Source: Acinetobacter sp. Ver3 (GTDB lineage Bacteria; Pseudomonadota; Gammaproteobacteria; Pseudomonadales; Moraxellaceae). From it: DNA of 37,667 nucleotides. Shown here piece after piece: positions 17,967-26,170 of this stretch. A program made the translations under genes and the position numbers. The notes under the pieces were generated by a model. That model was not told where the DNA came from, did not search any database, and saw nothing but the letters and a program-made list of their open reading frames with translations. Each line of letters opens with the position of its first letter. Positions within the stretch are counted from its first letter, which is position 1. Where the stretch lies: contig NZ_JFYL01000025.1 of the NCBI RefSeq assembly GCF_000632455.1, forward strand, positions 1 to 37,667, given 5' to 3'.

Positions 17967-17988
17967 GATACAAATTTACGATTGTATC
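17967..17988. repeat. Inverted repeat upstream of the hydrolase gene
   Basis: The 7-base perfect arms GATACAA/TTGTATC are separated by 8 bases, 110-135 bases before the hydrolase start. The outer ATAC...GTAT resembles a LysR-type box, but the 12-base gap is wider than the ATAC-N7-GTAT of CatM/BenM sites. Confidence 0.4.
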
Positions 17989-18070
17989 CTTCTTTTTACC
18001 AATTAAATAAATTACTGTTTTTCCTTATTTTTTTAAAATCAATATTCACCCTCTGAATATGACATGATAA

Positions 18071-18106
18071 GATCTCGATATGATCCTTGCTCATCATATC
18101 GAGATC
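18071..18106 (-). other. Long perfect stem-loop between the porin and hydrolase genes
   Basis: A 14-bp perfect stem (18071-18084 with 18093-18106, GATCTCGATATGAT and its complement) has an 8-base loop and starts 12 bases past the porin stop. No T run follows on the minus strand, so it is not a standard terminator. It may protect the porin mRNA 3' end or act as a weak terminator. Confidence 0.7.
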
Positions 18107-18117
18107 AATTTCATTTT

Positions 18118-19410
18118 TTAGAATTTATAACTATAACTTAACGCCACACGATGCTCTTCTAAATCACTCAAGGTGCCTGGAACATTGATATTGTTATAAT
18201 TAGTATCAATAAACATATAGTTGAAACCAAGACCTTTATACTTACCTTCTGGCACAACATAGTTCACGATGATGTTATTTTCATTCTCGCGACCTCGACC
18301 TGGTGTTGCCGTATCAATATTCCAACCTTGGAAATGACGTACAGTTGCAGATAATCCTGGTACACCCATTTCTTTAAAATTATAGGTATAACCTACGCTC
18401 CAAGATTTCTCATCCTTACGGATAAAACTCGCGACCGACCAGTTATCTAAATAAGGTTGTGGCACCCAACCACCCAATGTTGGGAATAGTGTCGCTTTAT
18501 CTCCATGCTCGCCAAACATCTCTTGATAACCCAATTGAACAGTATGCATACCATGGTTGACTTTCGCCCCCATAGAAATTGCTTGGCTATCAATTTCACC
18601 AAAAAGTTTATCGCCAGTTTCACTGTTATCGAAGTAACGAATATGTGCATCTAAATTCGTTTTTTCATCAAGTTTAGTTTTATAGCTTGCAGCAACATAA
18701 TGTTGCTTGAAGATGTCAGTTAAATCAGCGAACCAATAACTACCACCAATCTTTGATGTAAACTGGTGATCAACACCAACAATATACATTCCATCATCAG
18801 TTGTGAGACCTTGAGCTTCTGCCTTCGCAAAATCATTGTTTGGGAATAAGGTCAAATCTTGATACTGATTATCGTAACGCGCATTAATACCATCGATATA
18901 TGCCAAGGTTAATTTAGTATCCTGAATATCTTTCGACTCTAACCATGCACCACTATAAGTAGTTAATAATTGGCGTGATGGATCGAAGAAAATAACTGGT
19001 GACATCGGCAATAAATCACCTACTTTAAGTTCAGTTTCAGAAACTTTAACTTTTAAAGTCGCACCAAATTTAGCATTATCACGTTCTGTACGACCTTGAC
19101 TGTTATCATATGGCATATGAATGTCATTTACAGAATCACGCGATTTCAATCCAATTGCATATTGAGCCAAAAGATCTGCACCAACTTGAATGCCTGCACC
19201 AATATCGTGATAACCCGATTTAGCATCTAAAGTAATTGCTTGCGTCCAGTTACCATAATCTAGATTTGGTGCTGTATCGTAATTACGTTCTAAATAGAAA
19301 TTTTTAAATTTAAGCTGGACATTTGAATCAGCCACAAAATTCGCGTGAGCAGAAGTTGTCCCTAGAGTTGTTGCAGCAATCATTGCTAGCCATAATTTTT
19401 GATGACGCAT
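18118..19410 (-). CDS. OprD-family outer-membrane porin
   Basis: A channel for uptake of the aromatic acid substrate is the likely role. The 430-residue precursor has a signal peptide (MRHQKLWLAMIAATTLG..., cleavage after AHA), then alternating beta-strand-like sequence and a C-terminal SYSYKF ending in Phe, as required for outer-membrane insertion. Motifs such as NFYLERNYD near the start, GLKSRDS, and YSGAWLESKDI in the middle are typical of the OprD/BenP-type family. Placement between the hydrolase and aldolase genes suggests specificity for phenylpropionate or cinnamate, which is inference. A TCAGACT-N2-AGTCTAA palindrome lies 65-80 bases upstream. Confidence 0.88.
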   Translation of the reverse strand: MRHQKLWLAMIAATTLGTTSAHANFVADSNVQLKFKNFYLERNYDTAPNLDYGNWTQAITLDAKSGYHDIGAGIQVGADLLAQYAIGLKSRDSVNDIHMPYDNSQGRTERDNAKFGATLKVKVSETELKVGDLLPMSPVIFFDPSRQLLTTYSGAWLESKDIQDTKLTLAYIDGINARYDNQYQDLTLFPNNDFAKAEAQGLTTDDGMYIVGVDHQFTSKIGGSYWFADLTDIFKQHYVAASYKTKLDEKTNLDAHIRYFDNSETGDKLFGEIDSQAISMGAKVNHGMHTVQLGYQEMFGEHGDKATLFPTLGGWVPQPYLDNWSVASFIRKDEKSWSVGYTYNFKEMGVPGLSATVRHFQGWNIDTATPGRGRENENNIIVNYVVPEGKYKGLGFNYMFIDTNYNNINVPGTLSDLEEHRVALSYSYKF

Positions 19411-19474
19411 GGCTTCATCCTATACTCAAATCAGCGTTGATGAGCATATTGCTAAATTGTGCACTCTGAAGAAA

Positions 19475-19504
19475 TCAGACTAGAGTCTAAAAAAAATTTA
19501 GACT
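19475..19504. promoter_or_regulatory. Candidate operator upstream of the porin gene
   Basis: The palindrome TCAGACT-AG-AGTCTAA (19475-19490; one arm mismatch) is followed by a half-site TTAGACT at 19498-19504. It has the same 7-2-7 architecture as 16733-16748, and its position 65-95 bases before the porin ATG suits a regulator. Confidence 0.5.
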
Positions 19505-19766
19505 TTTCCGATGAAAAACAATACTTTAAAAACTCTCATTGTTATAAACAATTAATAATTGCTCAGTAACTAAGCAAATTAACTTTTACGATGGATAATT
19601 TATTATATTTTAATATCTTACACATTAACCCAGAAGCATTTTGCCATTTTATTTAATCGTTTTTAAGTTTAACAATTACGATACGCTCTACACCAAATCA
19701 CCCAATATAAGCACCCAAACATCTCACGCAATTGTTTTTTTATATGTATCTTTTCTAAATTCATAA

Positions 19767-19792
19767 AAAAAGCACTCCTAAGAGTGCTTTTT
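19767..19792 (-). terminator. Terminator of the mhpDFE operon
   Basis: The 11-bp stem AAAAAGCACTC/GAGTGCTTTTT has a 4-base loop and a T run on the minus strand. It lies 15 bases past the mhpE stop. Confidence 0.9.
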
Positions 19793-19807
19793 CAAATCAC
19801 TTTTAAA

Positions 19808-20827
19808 TTATGCGTTAAGTTCTTTTGCTTTAGCCATAGTCAAAGCTAGATCTTCAATCATGTCTTCCTGACCACCAACAGTACCACGGCGACCAAGCTC
19901 CATTAAGATTTCACGCGCAGATACGCCATATTTCGCTTCAGCACGTTTAGCAAACAATAGGAATGAAGAGTAAACACCCGCATAACCCAAAGTTGCCGCA
20001 TCACGGTCTGCACGAATTGGGTTGTGCATCATTGGAATCACGAGATCTTCAGCAACGTCTTGTACTTTGAACAAGTCAACGCCAGTGTCCATACCCATAC
20101 GGTTAGCAACAGCAATAAACAATTCAAGTGGCGTGTTACCTGCACCAGCACCAAGACCTGCAGACGCCAAGTCTACACGTACTGCACCTGCTTCAACCGC
20201 AGCAACAGTATTTGATACACCCATACCTAAGTTGTGGTGACCGTGGAAACCTAACTCAATGCTTGGGTCCAAGTGTTGACGTAAGTGACCAACGCGATCG
20301 ATTACATCTTGAGGAAGCATATAACCTGCTGAGTCTGTAACATAAATACAGTTTGCACCGTAAGACACCATCTTCTTCGCTTCTTCTAAAAGACGCTCAG
20401 GAGTTGCCATGTGAGCCAACATTAAGAAGCCCACTGTGTCCATTTCTAATTTACGCGCAGCGGTGATGTGCTGTTCAGAACAGTCAGCTTCAGTACAGTG
20501 AGTTGCAACACGAATCGTTGATACACCGATTTCATGCGCCATTTTTAGATGGTCAACTGTACCGATACCAGGAAGAAGTAATGCAGAAACTTTTGCATTC
20601 TTCATACGAGGTACAACAGCAGATAAGTATTCTTCGTCAGTCGCAGCAGCAAAACCGTAGTTTACTGATGAACCACCAAGACCGTCACCGTGTGTTACTT
20701 CAATTAAAGGTACGCCTGCATCATCAAGTGCTGTTGAAATTGCAATCATTTGCTCAACAGTCGTTTGATGGCGCTGTGGATGCATACCATCACGTAAAGT
20801 CATATCATGAACAATAATCTTAGACAT
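19808..20827 (-). CDS. mhpE: 4-hydroxy-2-oxovalerate aldolase
   Basis: MhpE cleaves 4-hydroxy-2-oxopentanoate to pyruvate and acetaldehyde and normally forms a channeling complex with MhpF. It is a 339-residue HMGL-like TIM barrel with a divalent metal. The motif [11 protein letters not shown] places catalytic Arg12 and metal ligand Asp13. Metal-binding His195 and His197 are in GFHGHHN, and the C-terminal communication domain contains [15 protein letters not shown]. It starts 11 bases after mhpF and ends the operon. Confidence 0.95.
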   Translation of the reverse strand: MSKIIVHDMTLRDGMHPQRHQTTVEQMIAISTALDDAGVPLIEVTHGDGLGGSSVNYGFAAATDEEYLSAVVPRMKNAKVSALLLPGIGTVDHLKMAHEIGVSTIRVATHCTEADCSEQHITAARKLEMDTVGFLMLAHMATPERLLEEAKKMVSYGANCIYVTDSAGYMLPQDVIDRVGHLRQHLDPSIELGFHGHHNLGMGVSNTVAAVEAGAVRVDLASAGLGAGAGNTPLELFIAVANRMGMDTGVDLFKVQDVAEDLVIPMMHNPIRADRDAATLGYAGVYSSFLLFAKRAEAKYGVSAREILMELGRRGTVGGQEDMIEDLALTMAKAKELNA

Positions 20828-20838
20828 GCGGTTGCTCC

Positions 20839-21735
20839 TTAAGCTTCTTCTTTGTTGAATACGTGTTCAGCAAACATTTCTGCTGTACGAGCAGCTGCAG
20901 CTGTCATAATGTCGAGGTTACCTGCATATTTCGGCAAGAAATCACCCAAACCTTCTACTTCCAAGAAGATAGAAACACGGTTACCATCAAAAATTGGACC
21001 ATTTACAAGTTTGTAACCTGGTACATATTTTTGCACTTCTTTAATCATCGCGTGAACTGATTCAGTGATCGCAGCTTGATCTGGCTCACCTTCAACAAGA
21101 CAGTGTACTGTGTCACGCATCATAAGTGGTGGCTCAGCAGGGTTAATGATGATGATCGCTTTACCTTTTTTCGCACCACCAACTTTCTCAATAGCACCCG
21201 CAGTTGTACGTGTGAATTCGTCGATGTTTTTACGTGTACCAGGACCTACAGATTTTGTAGACACAGTCGCGATGATCTCACCATATTCAACAGGTTGAAC
21301 ACGTGAAACTGCTGCAACCATAGGAATTGTTGCCTGACCACCACACGTTACCATATTCACGTTAGGGACTTCACCTTCTGCAAGTAAAGCTTCTAAGTTC
21401 ACAGGTGGAACACAGAAAGGACCAATTGCAGCAGGTGTTAAGTCAATCATGAGCACGCCAAGCTCATTTAACTTGCGGCTGTTCTCCGCATGTACATATG
21501 CAGACGTTGCATCAAAAGCAATTTTGATATCATCTTCAATGACGTGAGGAAGAAGACCATCAACCCCTTCTGCAGTGGTTTTTAAACCCATTTTCGCAGC
21601 ACGAGCAAGACCTTCAGAAGTAGGATCGATACCCACCATCCAAACTGGCTCTAACCATTCGCTACGTTGAAGTTTGTAAAGCAAATCAGTACCAATATTA
21701 CCTGGTCCGATCATTGCACATTTAATCTTTTTCAT
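20839..21735 (-). CDS. mhpF: Acetaldehyde dehydrogenase (CoA-acylating)
   Basis: MhpF converts the acetaldehyde delivered by the aldolase to acetyl-CoA with NAD+ and CoA. The 298-residue protein has the Rossmann motif [10 protein letters not shown] (9-18), and the catalytic Cys is Cys131 in [28 protein letters not shown] and [17 protein letters not shown] match the MhpF/DmpF family. A slightly short but normal length. It lies between mhpD (25 bases) and mhpE (11 bases) in one operon. Confidence 0.95.
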   Translation of the reverse strand: MKKIKCAMIGPGNIGTDLLYKLQRSEWLEPVWMVGIDPTSEGLARAAKMGLKTTAEGVDGLLPHVIEDDIKIAFDATSAYVHAENSRKLNELGVLMIDLTPAAIGPFCVPPVNLEALLAEGEVPNVNMVTCGGQATIPMVAAVSRVQPVEYGEIIATVSTKSVGPGTRKNIDEFTRTTAGAIEKVGGAKKGKAIIIINPAEPPLMMRDTVHCLVEGEPDQAAITESVHAMIKEVQKYVPGYKLVNGPIFDGNRVSIFLEVEGLGDFLPKYAGNLDIMTAAAARTAEMFAEHVFNKEEA

Positions 21736-21760
21736 TAACGTACTCTCTCAAAATTCCGAC

Positions 21761-22558
21761 TTATTCAGCAGCGAAAGCAGCAGTCACTGAACCAAAGCCT
21801 TCAATCTCAACTTTGAATTCATCACCTGGGTTTGCTACAACCATAGGGCCTAATGCACCTGTTAAAATAATGTCACCAGCTAACAATGGACGACCACGAC
21901 GTACCATTTCATCAGCAAGCCAGACAGCTGCATTTAAAGGGTTTGCTAAGCAAGCCTTACCAACACCTTGAGACACGACTTCTTCACCACGTGTCATGAT
22001 CATTTTACAATTCACTAAATCAAGGTTATCGAGTTTTACAGGACGTGAACCCAATACAAATGCAGCTGAAGATGCATTATCTGCGACAGTGTCAATCAAA
22101 CTGATCTTCCAGTTTTCAATTCGACTATCCACCACCTCTACAGCAGGAAGTGCATAATCAGTCGCGCTGATAATGTCAGCATAAGTGTGTTTTTCTTTCG
22201 TTAAATCTTGATTGATCACCAAAGCGATTTCCGCTTCTACTTTAGGTTGGATCAATAGACCTGCAGGAATCGCCTCTCCATCACCATAAGCCATGTCTGC
22301 AAACAGCATACCGAAGTCAGGTTGATCTACACCGAGTTGTGCTTGAACCACTTTTGATGTCAAACCGATTTTACGCCCAACTAAACGACGACCTTCTGAT
22401 AAGGCACGCGCTGTATTCACTTCTTGTACAGCGTAAGCGATATCTACATCAGCAGCTTCACCACCCAACGTTGGGCGAATTGGTGCGATTGCACTTTGTG
22501 ATAATTCAGCAGTTCGTAACGCTTGTGCTACTGATTCAACTACAGCAGAATTAGACAT
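21761..22558 (-). CDS. mhpD: 2-oxopent-4-enoate (2-hydroxypentadienoate) hydratase
   Basis: MhpD hydrates 2-hydroxypenta-2,4-dienoate to 4-hydroxy-2-oxopentanoate, feeding MhpE. It is a member of the fumarylacetoacetase/hydratase family. GRKIGLTSKVVQAQLGV and the acidic metal-site motif PKVEAEIALV are characteristic, as are VEVVDSRI and the DNASSAAFVLG segment. The frame is open to 22579, but AAGGA at 22566-22570 precedes the internal ATG at 22558 by 7 bases, and the upstream ATG lacks a site. The 22558 start gives 265 residues, the usual size. First gene of mhpD-mhpF-mhpE. Confidence 0.93.
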   Translation of the reverse strand: MSNSAVVESVAQALRTAELSQSAIAPIRPTLGGEAADVDIAYAVQEVNTARALSEGRRLVGRKIGLTSKVVQAQLGVDQPDFGMLFADMAYGDGEAIPAGLLIQPKVEAEIALVINQDLTKEKHTYADIISATDYALPAVEVVDSRIENWKISLIDTVADNASSAAFVLGSRPVKLDNLDLVNCKMIMTRGEEVVSQGVGKACLANPLNAAVWLADEMVRRGRPLLAGDIILTGALGPMVVANPGDEFKVEIEGFGSVTAAFAAE

Positions 22559-23101
22559 CAAGACTTCCTTCAACTTCATTCGATGATCTATTTGACCTTA
22601 GGAAAATTGCTTGAAAACAACCTTCTGAGGGACAAATTCTTTTAGAGAGATACCTGCATCTCTGATGAGAGCTAGAATGGAAAAATCTTGACCTATATGC
22701 CAATACTTATTTTCTTTATGACAATAGTTTCAGACTATAAATAATTTATCAAATGAAGACTCTATCTTATTGTTTTACATGTTTTTAGAATTTTATTATT
22801 TAAATATACAGAATGTTTAATCTATTTCTAATACTACTTGTTAGACCATTGATAATAGAATTATCTATGGATTACAAATTATTAATCACTAATCCAAAGA
22901 CAAGTTATATTCTTTTATTGTTCAACTACAATTCAATTAAAATACATTTTAAAAGCCTTGTTAAGGCGACTTAAGTCGTAAAATCGGTGTTGAATATTAC
23001 AATTGCTACTATCTAATCACCAAATAATCACATTTTCTCTCCATCAAAAAAGATTAGAATATTCTGTAGAATATTCATCAGGTGAAGATACAGAGATAAC
23101 A
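22559..23101. other. Divergent intergenic region mhpD / SIMPL protein (543 bases)
   Basis: No convincing gene; the annotated frame could extend into its right end, but the signal peptide favours a later start. It holds a TCAGACT half-site at 22730-22736, a GCCTT-GTT-AAGGC small hairpin (22955-22967) overlapping the 12-base palindrome CGACTTAAGTCG (22967-22978), and twin GAATATTC palindromes at 23057-23076. 22740-22950 is AT-rich and without visible structure. Confidence 0.7.
23057..23076 (+). repeat. Twin GAATATTC palindromes before the SIMPL gene
   Basis: GAATATTC-TGTA-GAATATTC: two self-complementary 8-mers 4 bases apart. In RNA this makes an 8-bp stem with a 4-base loop, ending 25 bases before the ATG. 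It could be an operator or a leader hairpin. Confidence 0.45.
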
Positions 23102-23803
23102 ATGAAATTATTAAAACTGCCACTATTGATCTTAGCTACTGGCATTAGCTTTTCGGTACTTGCTGACACAGAACCTAAAACTAATATTATTAATCTTCAA
23201 GCAGATGCTTCTAAACAAGTCTCTAATGATGAAATGCACGCCATTTTATTTATTGAAAAAAGTAATAAGCAGCCTGCACAACTTTCAACACAAATGACCC
23301 AATTGATGAATCAGGCCATCAGCATCAGTAAAAAATACCCCCAAGTAAAGGTCGAAACGGGTTCTCAGACCACTTATCCTGTCTATGACAACAACAATTC
23401 AACAAAACTGAAGGAATGGCGTGGCCGTGCTGAAGTAAATATTGAGAGCAAAGATTTTAAAGCAGCGAGCCAGTTAATTAGCGAGCTACAACAAGATTTT
23501 CAAACACAATCGATTAATTTCACTGTTTCCACTGAAAAACGAAAGCAGGTTGAAAATGAGTTATTGACTGAAGCCACGCAAAATTTCCAACAGCGCGCTC
23601 AGGTTCTCACTAAAGCTTGGAATCGTTCTAGTTATAACTTGGTTAACTTAAATATGAACACCAATAATTATTCACCAAGACCATTAGCCATGGCACGTGC
23701 CGCAATGGTTGTAGAGAGTGCACCCGTTGCAGACTCACAAAATATGGCTGCTGGAGAATCAACAATCACAGTCAATGCAAATGGATCAATTCAATTAAAA
23801 TAG
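23102..23803 (+). CDS. SIMPL (DUF541) domain periplasmic protein
   Basis: A predicted exported protein of 233 residues. The frame is open from 23003, but the ATG at 23102 begins a good signal peptide (MKLLKLPLLILATGISFSVLA, cleavage before DTEPK). The rest fits the SIMPL/DUF541 family: INLQADASKQVSNDEM at the start, TYPVYDNNNSTKLKEWRGRAEVNIESKDF in the middle, and the conserved C-terminal pattern PRPLAMARAAM followed by ESTITVNANGSIQLK. The function of the family is poorly known. No neighbouring gene suggests a role; it lies alone between the catabolic island and the desaturase locus. Confidence 0.85.
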   Translation: MKLLKLPLLILATGISFSVLADTEPKTNIINLQADASKQVSNDEMHAILFIEKSNKQPAQLSTQMTQLMNQAISISKKYPQVKVETGSQTTYPVYDNNNSTKLKEWRGRAEVNIESKDFKAASQLISELQQDFQTQSINFTVSTEKRKQVENELLTEATQNFQQRAQVLTKAWNRSSYNLVNLNMNTNNYSPRPLAMARAAMVVESAPVADSQNMAAGESTITVNANGSIQLK

Positions 23804-23819
23804 TTCACTATTAAAGTTC

Positions 23820-23847
23820 AAAAAGCCACTCAATAAGTGGCTTTTTT
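23820..23847. terminator. Bidirectional terminator between SIMPL and desaturase genes
   Basis: The 11-bp stem AAAAAGCCACT/AGTGGCTTTTT (23820-23830 with 23836-23846) has a 5-base loop and T runs on both strands. It serves the convergent genes on either side. Confidence 0.9.
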
Positions 23848-23853
23848 TGTTTC

Positions 23854-24948
23854 TTACTTTTTAAATGGGAAGGCATATTTCACAATACGCCCCAAAACCT
23901 GACCATATTGTTTAAATAAACTCGCATTATTATAATTCAAGCCGTATTTTTCACACACCGCTTTCACTTTAGGCCCCATTTGACGGTAACGTCGAGCAGG
24001 AATATCTGGATAAAGATGATGCTCAATCTGATGACTCAGATGCCCCGTCAAAATATGGAATCCTTCAGAACCAGTCAGGTTAGAAGACCCACGAATTTGA
24101 CGCATATACCAATGGCCACGGCTTTCATTTTCTAAAACTGACTTCGGGAAAACTTCCACATCTTTGGTGAAATGACCGCAGAAAATAATACTGAATGTCC
24201 AAATATTACGAATACCATTAGCGACTAAATTACCTGTGAATACGGGTAATGCTGCAGGACCTGCAATGAGCGGGAAGAAAACATAATCTTTAAATAACTG
24301 TTTCCCCATTTTCTTTTTCATCGGGTTCAAACGTTGTTGAAATTCTTCTTTGGTCATGCGCCCTTTTAAGCGCTTACCAATTTCTAAGTTCTGAATCGCT
24401 ACCCCCCACTGGAATAACAAACAGAATGGAATACTGTAAAGTGGTTGTAATAAATATCCTTTTTTCCAGCGTTGCTCTGGGAACAAACGAAGAATTCCAT
24501 AACCAATATCATCATCCATACCTTTAATATTGGTATAGGTATGGTGTTTATAGTTGTGGGTTTGGCGCCAATCATCAGATGTGCCTACGATATCCCATTC
24601 GTAAGTTGTCCCTTTAAATTTAGGGTCGTTCATCCAATCATATTGACCATGCATCACATTATGGCCCAACTCCATGTTTTCCATGATTTTGGCAAAACCA
24701 AGTAAGCCTGTGCCTAAAAGCCATGCTGGAGGAAACCATCCAGCGAATAAGCATGCACGTCCAAGTATTGAACTGTAGCGAATCGCTGCATACACTCGCT
24801 TAATATACTTTTCGTCTTTTTCACCTAAATCATCAAGAACTTCTTGCTTAATTGCATCAAGTTCACGTGCGAGTTCATCAAGTTGTGCATCAGTGAGTTC
24901 ACGATTTTTTGGGTTTTTGAAATATTGTGCTTGAACTGGCATATTCAT
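23854..24948 (-). CDS. Fatty acid (acyl-CoA) desaturase, DesB-like
   Basis: An integral-membrane di-iron desaturase, 364 residues. The three histidine boxes are His96-His100 (GHNVMH), His131/135/136 (HNYKHH) and His306/310/311 (HQIEHH). Membrane segments lie near 60-90 and 215-255. The QxxHH form of the third box (SHQIEHHLYPDIPARRY) is found in acyl-lipid and acyl-CoA desaturases, including the Pseudomonas DesB group that makes monounsaturated fatty acids aerobically. The partner reductase gene lies 12 bases upstream and a TetR gene is divergent, reproducing the desT/desCB arrangement. Confidence 0.88.
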   Translation of the reverse strand: MNMPVQAQYFKNPKNRELTDAQLDELARELDAIKQEVLDDLGEKDEKYIKRVYAAIRYSSILGRACLFAGWFPPAWLLGTGLLGFAKIMENMELGHNVMHGQYDWMNDPKFKGTTYEWDIVGTSDDWRQTHNYKHHTYTNIKGMDDDIGYGILRLFPEQRWKKGYLLQPLYSIPFCLLFQWGVAIQNLEIGKRLKGRMTKEEFQQRLNPMKKKMGKQLFKDYVFFPLIAGPAALPVFTGNLVANGIRNIWTFSIIFCGHFTKDVEVFPKSVLENESRGHWYMRQIRGSSNLTGSEGFHILTGHLSHQIEHHLYPDIPARRYRQMGPKVKAVCEKYGLNYNNASLFKQYGQVLGRIVKYAFPFKK

Positions 24949-24960
24949 GATTATTCTCGC

Positions 24961-26034
24961 TTATAGGTCGATAGTGAGATCAGACTGAGCTGAATTGATA
25001 CAGATTTTGAGCAAATTTCCAGGCTCAGTATTTTCTGCACCATTGACGAGGTTTTTAGTTGCACCTTGCGCTTTATGGCATGCACATTTATTACATACCC
25101 CCATGCGGCAACCGTGCTGTGGGCGAATATTTTGTTGCTCTAAACTTGCAAGGATTGATTGTCCCTTTGGAATCGTGACGACCTTATTTGATTTCGTAAG
25201 TGTGACCTGAACAAAACCAGTCTCATCACTAATGAATGGTTCAACACTAAATGCTTCACCTTTAAATTTATGAACACGAGTATCAGTTAGTTGTTCAGCA
25301 AGTTGCACAAATCCTGCTGGACCGCATGCATAAACCGTATATTGATCTAAGTATTCGATAGCCGTTAAATGAGAATCCTCTAAACGGGAATCAGCCTCTT
25401 CATCTTGAGTGGTAAAAAATTCAACATTAAAGTTTGAGTGTTGATTCGCCAAAGCAACCAACTCTGTTTGAAATGCTAAATCTTCTGTTTTTTTAGCCCA
25501 GTACATCAATTTAACTGGATGAACTAATTTTTTTTCTTGCTGCAATAATGCCTTGATCAAGCTGTACATTGGAGTAATACCACTCCCTGCAGCCAGCATT
25601 AACAGAGGCGTATTTACACTTTCAAGTGTCATATCACCATAGGGTGCACCAAACTCAACGATATCCCCTACCTGAGCTATATCGTTAATCCATGAACTAA
25701 CTACCCCCTGATCGACTTTCTTAGCAGTCAACAATACATGTTGAGTGTCGATTTTGGTCAAACTATAGGTACGTTCAAAACAACGACCCTGTGTCGTGAC
25801 AATAACTGGATGATGTTGCCCTGCTTCACCAAACTGAAATTTTCGATTAACCGCAATTTTTAAGCTGACCGTATCATTTGCAACTTGTGTACGTTCAACA
25901 ATTTTGCCTAATGATTGATTCACCGACCAAGTTGGATCGATCTTTTGCAACCAAAAATTGGCAGCATTCGGATCAAATACAGCATTTACAGCGGATTTAA
26001 TCAAATTTCTAGGTGGCTTAACTGCTTGCATCAT
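24961..26034 (-). CDS. Flavin/2Fe-2S ferredoxin reductase for the desaturase, DesC-like
   Basis: An electron-transfer protein with an FAD-binding ferredoxin-NADP reductase domain (about 40-265: RCFERTYSL flavin loop, LLMLAAGSGITPMYSL nucleotide loop, YACGPAGF) fused to a C-terminal plant-type [2Fe-2S] ferredoxin domain. The cluster cysteines are Cys309, Cys314, Cys317 and Cys345. By analogy with Pseudomonas DesC it supplies electrons from NAD(P)H to the desaturase encoded 12 bases downstream. 357 residues; start ATG at 26034, with a second Met adjacent. Its promoter region faces the TetR gene. Confidence 0.9.
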   Translation of the reverse strand: MMQAVKPPRNLIKSAVNAVFDPNAANFWLQKIDPTWSVNQSLGKIVERTQVANDTVSLKIAVNRKFQFGEAGQHHPVIVTTQGRCFERTYSLTKIDTQHVLLTAKKVDQGVVSSWINDIAQVGDIVEFGAPYGDMTLESVNTPLLMLAAGSGITPMYSLIKALLQQEKKLVHPVKLMYWAKKTEDLAFQTELVALANQHSNFNVEFFTTQDEEADSRLEDSHLTAIEYLDQYTVYACGPAGFVQLAEQLTDTRVHKFKGEAFSVEPFISDETGFVQVTLTKSNKVVTIPKGQSILASLEQQNIRPQHGCRMGVCNKCACHKAQGATKNLVNGAENTEPGNLLKICINSAQSDLTIDL

Positions 26035-26062
26035 GGGCTCATCACAGTGGGTTTAGAATTAT

Positions 26063-26101
26063 TATACACATGTATATATATTTGTATAGACACTTGTATA
26101 T
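26063..26101. promoter_or_regulatory. Candidate TetR operator repeats in the desaturase/regulator intergenic region
   Basis: TATACA-CA-TGTATA (26063-26076) is a perfect inverted repeat. TTGTATA recurs at 26082 and 26094, so ACA-N2-TGTATAT appears twice as a direct repeat. It lies between the divergent reductase and TetR genes (26035-26170). The TACA-N2-TGTA core resembles FabR-type sites as I recall them. Confidence 0.5.
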
Positions 26102-26170
26102 CATCTATTGATTTCCATATCCTGACTCAGAGCGATATAATGCAACTCTAACTGTAAACTTCTGATATTT

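Larger units (their letters stand above)
19411..19807. other. Intergenic region porin / mhpE (397 bases)
   Basis: No gene is visible. It contains the palindrome at 19475-19490, a further TTAGACT at 19498-19504, AT-rich sequence at 19510-19760 in which I see nothing structured, and the mhpE terminator at 19767-19792. Confidence 0.75.

Noticed and set aside
23003..23101. 33-codon N-terminal extension of the SIMPL protein
   Set aside because: It would bury the signal peptide and includes the twin palindromes; the ATG at 23102 starts a normal secretion signal.
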